A stretch of DNA of 64,000 nucleotides from Lineus longissimus (Eukaryota; Nemertea; Pilidiophora; Heteronemertea; Lineidae): contig NC_088324.1 in assembly GCF_910592395.1 (NCBI RefSeq), positions 7,650,953 to 7,714,952 on the forward strand. The letters are read 5' to 3'. The notes beneath the pieces are model-generated. The model searched no databases, was not told the origin of the DNA, and was given only the letters and a program-made list of their open reading frames with translations. Both the position numbers and the translations under genes were made by a program. Shown here in pieces: positions 48,201 through 60,200 of this stretch; the stretch's first letter is position 1, and each line of letters opens with the position of its first letter.

Positions 48201-51200
48201 CCTGCTGTGAGGTGCATCGCAAAAGACTAAGGATGCACCAGTGTTGTCCAGGATGTGGACACTTTTGTACTCAGGTGAGCGGCTGCTACGATCGGTATCT
48301 CGGGCTCAATATCGTAATTTTAAAAAGAAACATTTCGTGATTTATCAACACTTTCAAAAGCGCACTAAACATACTCCTTTTGTCTGCAGTATGTATCGCA
48401 TACATCAAAAACACTGCTGTGCTGGGTTGTTCAAACCATGTTAGCTATAAGAGGGTGCACTGTTCGTAATTACTTGTGGTCCAGTTAAATAGAAATCCAT
48501 TAATACACCATGCCGTAGTGCAGTTATTGTGAATACAAATTTGTTTAAACTTGGTATTCATAGTATTTGTATATCAGTCTACACAACGGCAATGCTGAAA
48601 TGGATTTGAATGTGATCAAACTACGTCATTTCCGATCGGGGATTGTAAATCTTAACCTAAAACCAAAAAAACGACTTCTTTTTTCAGGGCAAATTTTATC
48701 AATGTAAAAAGGAAGGCGGAAATATAATTCATCACTTCCATAAACAATGTCAAGTGTTCAAGGACGGGAAGTTTTATTGTCCCCACTGCGGGGAGGATTC
48801 CGAGCAGTTCGAGGTGTCGCTGCAGTTGAACGAACCAAGATCTGTGTCCTCCTTCTTCGCCAAGCCAGAGGATGCTGCAAAAGCAGGGTAAGGAGGAGCC
48901 TCATAGCCTAGTGGTTAACACTGCTGGCTACCAAGCCAATGGGCCCGGGTTCTATCCCGGGGAGGAACCACGATTGTATTTCTGGATGAACCGGCGTGGC
49001 TTTCAAGGAACTAAAATTCCTGGCTCTCCACAACACGTGCAATGTATGAAATACTCTAGGGTCTGTCCGATGAGACTTGAAGCTGTGGTCCCTTGTACCT
49101 GAGTGTCTAGGCCAAGGCTAGTAAAAGATCCCACATAGGTGGACAGTAGCCTATAGTGGACTCCATACCTCCGGCAAAAGGGTTACGACGCCGGTAATGA
49201 TATGATATGATATGAAGACAACATTGTCCATGTAGCAATTATGCCTAGTTCATCTCGGAATCAGATTTAACAGCGTGTTGTCCTTGAGTTGTGAGGGGTG
49301 ATGATGGCATGCAGTTCCTGTGTAGAGTGTGATTCAATCCAAACATCTACCCCTCGTGACAACATTTCTGGGGCAAAATAAAAATGCTCCTATCTTGATG
49401 AATCTTGTCACAACATCACATATAAAGTTCCACACAAATATTTGCACCTTAACCGGATAAACTGACTTTTATCACAAGAATATCCAATGCCAAGAGCATT
49501 TTAGTTGAGGTCGGGTAAGAAATGGTTCACATGTTATGTAAGAATTCGACAGATTTCTTTTGTTTTGTGTATTGCAGAAAAGCAAAGGCTCGGATGGCCA
49601 TGTTGAAACGTCACGCAAATAAAGAAGAGAAGGAGAAGGAGAAATCGGAATACACCTTCAAAATCGAATCAACGGAGAAGGTGCTTTCTGCCGGTAGGTT
49701 TTTTAAAGGCCTACGCCGTTCCGTAGGTATTTGAAATTTGAAAGTTTCAAATTGTGTTTTGATACACACCTGATATCGATTTCAACACTGCCGTCGTGTT
49801 GGCAGGTGAGTACCGAGTTCCAGCTAATTCGTTAGCATAATAACGCAGATTATGATTATGATAATGACGATGCAATTATACCTGTTAAATGAGCACTCGA
49901 TGCAAAACATGTCCAGAATTGGAAATACTAAAACTCGTTCTCATTCCTTGATCTTTCAGATGGCCTGGCATTTGGACCCACTCGGCTACAACTCGAGTCC
50001 ATGCTGACGTTATTGGAGGCGGATTTCCGACCGAAGAAACTTCGCTTCGTTCCGAAGAATCTGTATCCATATTCAAGGATGGGAGATTTAGAAAAGGTCC
50101 TCTATATGCTCGGTAGGTATGCTCAAAGTTACAGGGGGAATGACAGACTTTATAAACGTGTGCTTCAGGCCTGCTCCCTATAGAATGGAGAGAGATACTG
50201 GCCCAAGGACGCCACCCTGACCACAAAAAGCCCTTGGGCTCTGTGGCTTCAGGTCTGCTCCCTGAAGAATAGAGAGGAATACTGGCCCAAGGACGCCACC
50301 CTGACCACAAAGCTCTGGTGCTCTGTGGCTTCAAGCCTGCTCCCTGAAGAATAGAGAGGAATACTGGCCCAAGGACGCCACCCTGACCACAAAAAGCTCT
50401 TGGGCTCTGTGGCTTCAGGCCTGCTCCCTGAAGAATAGAGAGGAATACTGGCCCAAGGATGCCACCCTGACCACAAAAAGCTCTTGGGCTCTGTGGCTTC
50501 AGGCCTGCTCCCTGAAGAATAAAGAGAATTACTGGCCCAAGGATGCCACCCTGACCACAAAAAGCTCTTGGGCTCTGTGGCTTCAGACCTGCTCCCTATA
50601 GAATGGAGAGGAATACTGGCCCAAGGACGCCACCCTGACCACAAAAAGCTCTTGGGCTTTGTGGCTTCAGGCCTGCTCCCTGAAGAATAGAGAGAATTAC
50701 TGACCCAAGGATGCCATCCTGACCACAAAAAGCTCTTGGGCTCTGTGGCTTCAGACCTGCTCCCTGAAGAATAGAGAGAATTACTGGCCCAAGGATGCCA
50801 CCCTGACCACAAAAAGCTCTTGGGCTCTGTGGCTTCAGACCTGCTCCCTGAAGAATAGAGAGGAATACTGGCCCAAGGACGCCACCCTGACCACAAAAAG
50901 CTCTTGGGCTCTGTGGCTTCAGGCCTGCTCCCTGAAGAATAGAGAGGAATACTGGCCCAAGGATGCCACCCTGACCACAAAAAGCCCTTGGGCTCTGTGG
51001 CTTCAGGTCTGCTCCCTGAAGAATAGAGAGGAATACTGGCCCAAGGACGCCACCCAGACCGCAAAGCTCTGGTGCTCCGTGTCGGAACTCTCTAGGACAA
51101 AAACATAGCCTGATGCAACTCGTCACCTGGCAGTAATATTGATCAATTTTGTCTTTCAGCCGAAGGTTTTGATCCTAATTGCAAGTATGAAGAGCACGGG

Positions 51201-54200
51201 AATCAGGTAGCCCTCCATGCTGCTGCAGCGAGTGGTTACGTGGCAGTCGCTCACTGCCTTATTCAGGTAAGAGTGAGAAGAAAAAAAATGTCACAAAGTA
51301 GGGCTGGCCCAAAATGATTGTCTGTTTGCTGTAACCTGATCGACCCTGCTGTAATTCGGCCGACTCTAAAAGTTTTTATGGCCTTCGAACACCTCGACTT
51401 TTTATATGACGTAACAAATCTGCGACCTAGCGACCCAAGAGTTGCAGAATGCCAGCCCAAATTGTTTTATGACCAATAATCCATCGTAAACTGATCGCCT
51501 ACCTACCGACTGGTGTGTTGAAAAGTGCCGGTCGGGTTTATACTGCAAACAGACAGATAATTTGGGCAAGCCTAGGCTAAAAAAAATTGCAAAGTGTCAA
51601 CGTGCGATTGTGTTTCTTTTGTTTCTATGCCTTGTTTCCTTTGTGCTCTAGGCTGGCGGTGATTCTAATGCGCAGGATAATGAACTCATCACCCCGCTCA
51701 TGAAGGCAGCTGAGAAAAACCATATGGAAGTTGTCGATATCCTCATCAAAGCTGGTGCAGTTGTCGATTCAAGGGTACGTATTGAAGAAATTGCCTTTTC
51801 AGTTTTCGGCATTTTTCGACACCAAAAATTAAGAAAATATGTACATGTACATAACTTCAAATTTGTACCAATCCCAATGGCCTAGTCGTTAAGGTGTTCG
51901 TCTTGTGAACAGAACTTTGAAGGTTCAAGGCCCACATGTAGGTCATTCCGATGTGGCCAGCTCGTTCCCATGCAGCCAGTTGGTAAGCCGCTAGCTACAT
52001 GTAGTTGAATATAGGGTACGAACTGCCGTCTCGCTAGGCGCCTGGCATTGGAGATGGGAGTTTGGAAATAAAGTGTCTTATAAACCAACTCTGGCAGGCA
52101 CTTTGAATAGGGTTGACTCTAAAAATGAACAAACTTTACTTTTACTACAGGTCTAGCAGTTTAGAATTGCAACCGTTTTGAAAAAAATGTCAGACGTTGC
52201 AATGTTGTTAAGACTCACAGGTATTGTACACCAGAATATTGTAGCCAGATTCTTAGCCTAGGTCACTCACCATTGTCTTTGATGCGATTTGCCTCTGATG
52301 ATATTTTTTTCGTCGGTAACAGGCAGACGACGGTATGACCTGCATCCACATCGCCGCGAGAGAAGGTCACATGGACATTGTCAAGTATCTCCTTGATACG
52401 GAGAAGATCAGCATCAACGTATTGGACGACGGAGGCTGGACACCGTTGATATGGGCCGCCGAATATCGTCGCATCAATATCGTCAAGTATTTATTGCACA
52501 AGGGGGCCGATGTGAATATCAAAGATAATGTAAGTTGTGCTCACATTTGGCGCCGGTAGACAGAGTTTAGGCCGCATCCATAGGATGATCGTTTCTGAAC
52601 TTGTGGCGATGTTTCCATCGTCGGCATAGCATCATGTGTCACATGAAGATGTGCTCCGACCCGGGGTCGAAACCCACGACTCCAATTCCAAAGGTGACAG
52701 ATTCTGATGTTCATCTCAAACATTGAAGCCGTTGTCATGGAAACGCTGCTGTACAGTTAGAAGATTCTGTTGCTTTTGTCCTTTCATGCAGATTAGTCCT
52801 ACATGCACGATGACAAAGTCACGCACGAAAGGTCATTATAGGATCACTTTGATGAATGTCATGTTCCTTTTTCACAGGAGGAGAATATTGCCTTGCATTG
52901 GGCGGCATTCTCTGGCAGTGCGGACATTGCCGAGATCTTCCTTCATGCTGGTTGCGACTTGGAAAGTGCTAACGAACACGGTGACCGGCCATTGTGAGTA
53001 AAACCATGAGGTTTCCCATTTTTCAGGAGAAGATTTGCTTGACACAAGAATCATGGGTTAATAAACAAAAGAACCTCGTTATTAAGGATGCCCTCAGGAC
53101 TGACAAGTTCTGTCATTGATAGAGAGGTGTCCTTATTAGGGAGGTAAAATTAAAGGGAAATGACCAATTCGGTATCAAAATTAGTGTCCTTGAGAGAGAG
53201 GGTGTCCTTAATAGAGAGGTGTCCGCTAAGGGAAGTTCCACTGACTGCTACATAACATTGGCGAGTCTGCCTGATAGAACATTTAGAACTGATCAGTTTT
53301 TTCCAAGGTCCTGTTGGGGATAAACAAAATAAAAGCGTTTTGTATTGGGCACTTGGCAGTGACCAATGTTGTGCCAATCCATGGGCCTTATGCGTAGGGT
53401 TATAAAACATGGGCCAAGCGACAACTTTATCCAAATCAAATAACTTGAAATGCTACAATGGGTCTCTGTTTTTGTTTCAGGCATATAGCGTCCCGACAGG
53501 ATCACTATGAATGTGTCGTGTAAGTATCTGCTAGTTATAGACCCCACATACAACAAATGTGGGGTCTATATTGAGATTACTAGGAGAAGGTACTTAGGCT
53601 TCTGCATTCTTCCCAGGTTATATTATGGAGGTAGTCCAGCAAAACTGCTATTTCAACGTAAAAACTGTCACCCCTGTCCCATCAAACTAAACTCGATCTA
53701 GTGCACCTGGCAAAGATTTTTTCGAAATTCGGATAATTTTGATGACTTTGAAGCGTTTTTATGCGCCGATTTTCTGATTTGCTTTCAAATCTCCGACGCG
53801 ATTCTGTCAATCACACGTACATTAGCATAAGCTCCGCCCCGTAATGGTGACGTCATATCCTCATGCATCATGGCGGGGTATCTCTTTGTCGAAGTGGCGA
53901 GCTGTCGAGTATTTTGAGCAAAGAACGACAGTTGAATGTAGGAATAAAATAAAGGAATAGCCTTAAATGCTTATCGATGATCCATCCTGCCCATCTGAAA
54001 AGGTTAGGGTGCTGTTTAAATGTTACTGAGCGTGTGATTTTGAGAAAGCGCGAGCGTGTTTGTCCGGAAATAGATCATCCGTGAAACGGAATAGACTTCA
54101 CTCCTCCATACGTGTACTGTGTGGGCCCGTGGGGGCTATCAAATTTGCTGACAAGCAAATTTCAAATTTCTAGTCTGAAATTTGTAATTGCTAATTAGCG

Positions 54201-57200
54201 GGACGTTTCGGCACGAATAGGGCTACCAAAGTCGAAGAATTTATCAAAAATACTTTATTTGCTACCATCAATGATTTGAAAATCCAATGCTTTGAAAATC
54301 CAGTTTAGTATTACTATGACTAGTAGTGAGTGCTGGTAGTCTCTCCGACTCACCACCTTTTGGTGGGTAAGGTATCCAGGTCCCATCCCAGATGGTCATG
54401 CCTGCCAGTAAGTCTAATATTCGGAAACAATTGTGACACTGATGTTTCGTAAATTGATCAACCTGGTTCAACCTCGGGCCTCTCCTGGGCTAAGACCATA
54501 CGTCTGCGTATTTTGGGCGGTTTTAGTGTTGTGGTAATATACGACGGTGTCTTTCAGTTTGTTTCTCGCAAGGGGTGCGGACGTGGAAGGAAAGAATAAC
54601 GAGAACGATCCACCTATAGCAGTAAGTATCGACAGCATGACCTCAAAATTGTGGTCCGTCGCAGCAAAACCAGGTGCATGTCGCACGAAAGATGCGCCTA
54701 AATGATGCCAGGAGATAATAGAAGAAATTGATGTCCTCAGATTTCCTCAATAGTCAGACGATAATGAAATGAACAACCTGTCCCATCTCGGAGCGACCTG
54801 CGCCTGTTTTGGCTGTGGCGGGTCACAATTAACTTATCTTACACCAAGGGTTTGTGTCAGATGAGTTGTTATGCCATATATCACATGAACATGTAAAACC
54901 ATGTCAAAATGATGTTGTAAGCTAGCATGCTTTCTAACAACCAGGTCCTGGTTGTTTGAAAGCATGTTAACACCTAACATTATGTTGACACTTTCTTTAT
55001 AAACATCAATGAAGACGTAAAACCATGTCAAAATGATGTTATAAGCTAACATGCTTTCTAACAACCAGGCCCTGGTGGTTTGAAAGCATGTTTAACACCT
55101 AACATTATGTTGACGTGTTCTTTATGAACATCAATGAAGATGTAAAACCATGTCAAAATGATGTTATAAGCTAACATGCTTTCTAACAACCAGGCCCTGG
55201 TGGTTTGAAAGCATGTTAACACCTAACATTATGTTGACATGTTCTTTATAAACATCAATGAAGACGTAAAACCATGTCAACATGATGTTGTAAGCTAACA
55301 TGCTTTCTAACAACCAGGCCCTGGTTGTTTGAAAGCATGTTAACACCTAACATTATGTTGACATGTTCTTTATAAACATCAATGAAGACGTAAAACCATG
55401 TCAACATGATGTAACGAGACATCAAGCTTTCCAACATCCTGACCCCAAGTTTTACTCATGCCTCCCGAAGAGTACTTTACTGGACCGGTCTTGCCTCGAA
55501 GCTAGTTGAATATCCAAAGTGATAAAACAGTATTCCAATTTGTCATGTGTTATATTTTTGATTTGTCTCTTCCAGTGCTGTACGGATCAAAACAGCCCGA
55601 CGTGGATGGCCCTCAAGGTGAACCGTCAGCTTCGAAGCTTTGCCGAAAAAAGACTAGAGAGGCCGGAAAAACTAATCCACCGGTGAGTACATTTTGATTA
55701 AATAACAAGTTTCCATCATCGATGATACCAAAAAAATATATAAGGCGAGCAAAAGATGAATTTCTCTGATGTTGCCTAAATTTATCGGCTTGCTTATGGT
55801 ACCAGTGTGTCCTGTTGAAGCAAACGGATTTATATTACTCTACGATACGCCCCGTCTTCCTCATCTTTGGTGCAAACATTATGAAAAATTGGCAGCATCC
55901 TTTGAGGAGGTTCTTATTTGACGAAAAAAAACGCTGTGATGAGAAGACTATGTGAATAATCTGTTGTGATGTTGGAGGGATAATGGTAGATATGAATAAA
56001 GACGAGCAGTTTTGTACAGAAAGGCCTAGTGTAAATGTACATGGAGATTTAGGTAAAAGCATTTGCTAGTCTTTATTCATATCACCCATTGGCTCTGGCA
56101 AGAGTAATCATCTTGTGCGATCTGGTGACTCTGATCAGCCAGTCGTGCAGTTTTCTTATTTCATCGCACATCGCGGCGATAATAACAGCAGGTCGCGACG
56201 ACAACAATCAGTCTGCAATCTAGGCCATATCATATCCTTATCTGCTAAAACTCAGCCTCGTTGCTAAAACTCAGCCTCGTTTTGGTACCAATGCATGATA
56301 GTGCATTGGTACTGCAATGTACTACCTGTCTGATAGAGAGTAGCCAAATGATTATGTGCCACTAAAGTGTCCCCTGTGACCATACAGTTACCCACATCTG
56401 TTTCAATCTTGCTGATATTGGAGAATAGGTTACTCACTGACTGTTTATGATATTTATCCTCGAACATATTATCCTATTTAGCTCCAGTAGACAGATTAAT
56501 AATCCTAAATAATCCTGAAGGGTGTGGCTGCCCTTTTTGGGCGTGTTCTGGGAGGCTTAAAGAGCCTTGAGGGTGAAAAATCCACTAGGCCTCTCTCTTG
56601 ATATCTTGACTAATGGTATGCAAAATGTTGATTTCATATCTCAACTGGTCTCTGCTATATTATTGGTTATAGTCATGAGGGGAGGGTTCTAAAATGCCAA
56701 TCAACAGAAAAAAGCTGTCGTCTTAGCGTAGTCTCAGCCAATTAGCTCAGTATCTATGCACATTTTGGCACATAATGATGCCTTCTTTCAGATGCAAGCG
56801 GTCTGATGGCTTGAAATTAAAATAGTTCTGAGAAATCTTGAAATAAACAGTGGCTTGATAGATGGGGTCAAACATGCTGAGAGACACATGTTGGGTGCCA
56901 TGTTCTGTGAGGCTTAGAGTTCAAGACAGTTGATGTATGATAGCCATGGGTGCATAATGTCCTAAGGTACCAAAATATAGTCATCTTAAACTGAAATATA
57001 CCACACATGATGTAAAATCAGTACTTTGTTGGTGCTCATTTTGCAAATCAGAGTTAAAAATCCAGGACATGACCTACTTCCTTGATGCACATTCTGTATA
57101 CCCTGCACGAGTATGCATGTGTCAGTTAGGCGTTGGTGTAGTGGTTGCTATGGCTAGGGCATTTTCACCATTAGTTAAGTTAGTTCATTGTAGAGTTTGA

Positions 57201-60200
57201 AGTAACTAGTACATATACCTAATTAATAATATATCCCAAATGTCCACTTATATTAGTTAGCATAGCCCCATAGGTTTATAATATTCATGAATTTTTTTAT
57301 CTTTCACCCATGGGTGGATGGAGCCCATGTGGTCAGCATGAGTTAGTTGTCCAACAGACAACATGCTTGGGGTTGTTTCTTTCGGATTGCTATCCAGTCA
57401 TCACGGATGCCTCTCTATCCCGGAATGGCTGTATTGAGCGTGTCCTAATTAGAGTCTGGCCTGCTTGTAAGCAGATATGCCACTCAGCGTAAACCAAACC
57501 GAGGCCATCAGATTACGCGGGAACTGATATCAATTACATATTCCTGGTCTGGATCGTAGACTGAATCGCATGTTTGCGCAGCACTATAACTGATGCTTTA
57601 CAACGAGAAATGTCTTCCTTCAGTGATCTGTCCTTTGGTAAAGAGAAGAACCCCATTCCTTGTGTGAACGGCTGTGACGATGAACAGATTCCCAAAGACT
57701 ATCTCTACGTCATGGAAAACATTGAGACTAGTCCCATGAACATCAACAGGTGTATCACGAGTTTGCAGGTGAGTGTGCGATATATTGTTTTGTCATCGCT
57801 CGCTGGAAATATTCGATTTGGAGGTTTGACATCCCCTGTTGAATAGAAAACTACTTCACAGGGCAGTTTGCTTTTGCATGTGTCTCATTAAATAGCGACT
57901 AATTCACTAATCGACAAAAGTAAAACGCGTAAAAAATGTTTTTTGCTTGGAAAAAAAATTTTCTTGTAAATATAGGTAAATAAATAGACGCAAAAATTAC
58001 TGTTTATAGTACTGCTTGCGTGCCAAAGGGAAGGGGGCTTCTCTGTCCCTTCTGTATGCATGAGGCCACTTCATCTGATTAAACTAGCCTCATGCCAATC
58101 ATTCATAGCACTTAGACGAGAAGCAAAAAAATCCTCCTCCATCCATGCACTTCACACTTATCGATAACAGTAATCCTGCAATATTTCTTTCCCAGAGCTG
58201 TGCGTGTGAAGACGATTGCTCGTCCCACGTCTGTGTGTGCAGCCGCAACAGCGTGCGCTGCTGGTACGACAAGGAGGGTCACCTGATCAAGGACTTCAAC
58301 CAGATGGAGCCGCCGTTATTGTTCGAATGCAACCACAACTGCCGTTGTTGGACCACGTGTAACAATCGCGTCGTACAGAATGGCATCACGTGAGTCGCGT
58401 TCGAAATTCTTCTTTCGTGTTGGCAGTGATACGCGCATTATGGAGCAGTAATACAGTTTATAGACATTGACTTGAGACTGTTTGACCATCGACCAAAAGG
58501 CCATGTGACTTTGACATTGACGCTGTGTTATTATTTCAAATCAATTGTGCATGTTGCATGTCGTATTTATAGACCCCACATACAACAAATGTGGGGTCTA
58601 TATTGAGATTACTAGGAGAAGGTACTGGGCTTCTGCATTCTTCCCAGGTTATATTATGGAGGTAGTCCAGCAAAACTGCTATTTCAACTGAAAAACTGTC
58701 ACCCCTGTCCCATCAAACTAAACTCGATCTAGTGCACCTGGCAAAGATTATTTCGAAATTTGGATAATTTTGATGACTTTGAAGCGTTTTTATGCGCCGA
58801 TTTTCTGATTTGCTTTCAAATCTCCGGCACGATTCTGTCAATCACACGGACATTAGCATAAGCTCCGCCCCGTAATGGTGACGTCATATCCTCATGCATC
58901 ATGGCGGCGGTATCTCTTTGCCGAAGTGGCGAGCTGTCGAGTATTTTGAGCAAAGAACGACGGTTGAATGTAGGAATAAAATAAAGGAATAGCCTTAAAT
59001 GCTTATCGATGATCCATCCTGCCCATCTGAAAAGGTTAGGGTGCTGTTTAAATGTTATTGAGCATGTGATTTTGAGAAAGCGCGAGTGTTAGTCCGGAAA
59101 TAGATCATCCGCGATACGGAATAGACTTCACTCCTCCATACGTGTACTGTGTGGGCCCGTGGGGGCTATCAAATTTGCTGACAATCAAATTTCAAATTTC
59201 TAGTTTCAAATGAATTGTGCATGTTGTATGTCGTATTTTCAAAATTTCATTTTTCAAAATTCTATTTTTCAGGTGTCGATTACAGCTGTTTCGAACGAGG
59301 GGCCGAGGTTGGGGTGTGCGGACCCTGCTGGACATTCCTCAAGGCACATTCCTTTGCGAGTAAGTAGTGACGTGTCCACGTTGTGTCCTTTGACTTTTCA
59401 CGAACCAGGCATCACTGGTAACAAAAAAGTCTTCCACCATCTATTGTGGGAATGTAACATAACCAAAACTCTCTGGCCAACCCTTTGTCAACAACTGAAC
59501 ATTCCACCTTTTAACTTTACAGAACTAATACTTGGAAATCCAAAGGAACCGCCTGCAATAGAACATATTAAACTCATAACAAAGGAATATATATACAAAA
59601 CAAAATTAAACAATAGCCTACCAAACTTTCAGCATCTCAAACAAATAATTAAACTCAAAATTAATATTGAAAGATGCCACAAAAAAAGAACAGATTCTGA
59701 AAAAAAATGGGGAAATATTCCAAACACTATATATGTCTAGGGAAAGACTAAGTACTTGCACTTCTGCACACTGCACACTGCACCATATAGGAAAAAAACA
59801 TTGTAAACTGAATGTATGAAACTATGTGAAAGATTGTACTTTTGAAAGTTTGCAATAAAAAATTATAAATTACAAAAAAAAAAAAAGTCTTCCAAGTTGA
59901 CTTTGAAAATCTTTGGTGAGAGACAGAAATTTGGATAACGTCGACTTGTCAGTTTTAAAGATTTCGGTAATCTGCCTAACCATAGTTTCTCCATCAGACC
60001 CTCAGAAGACTTGAGTTGCCTCGAACGCTATGAGCAACAACAAAATTGAGAAAGCGAAACTTAAATTCAATTGTCACCTTCCAGATACATCGGAGAGATC
60101 ATATCCGACTCGGAGGCTGATCGTAGGGAAGATGATTCGTACCTGTTTGACCTCGACAACAAGGTGGGTGATTTTTACTGTGGGATATATTTAGTGCAGC

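Noticed and set aside
48890-48970. Functional tRNA gene
   Set aside because: A and B boxes are present, but the rest continues into a SINE body with a (tgata)n tail and the cloverleaf stems do not hold.
50249-51064. Minus-strand open frame of 271 codons with 28-residue repeats
   Set aside because: It is a by-product of the 84-bp satellite in EHMT intron 9; another frame of the same array is open as well and there is no promoter, start context or domain.
59210-59740. Single 176-codon protein across the SET exon and beyond
   Set aside because: It reads the SET exon in the wrong frame and then runs into the LINE fragment; the correct frame ends at the donor at 59360.
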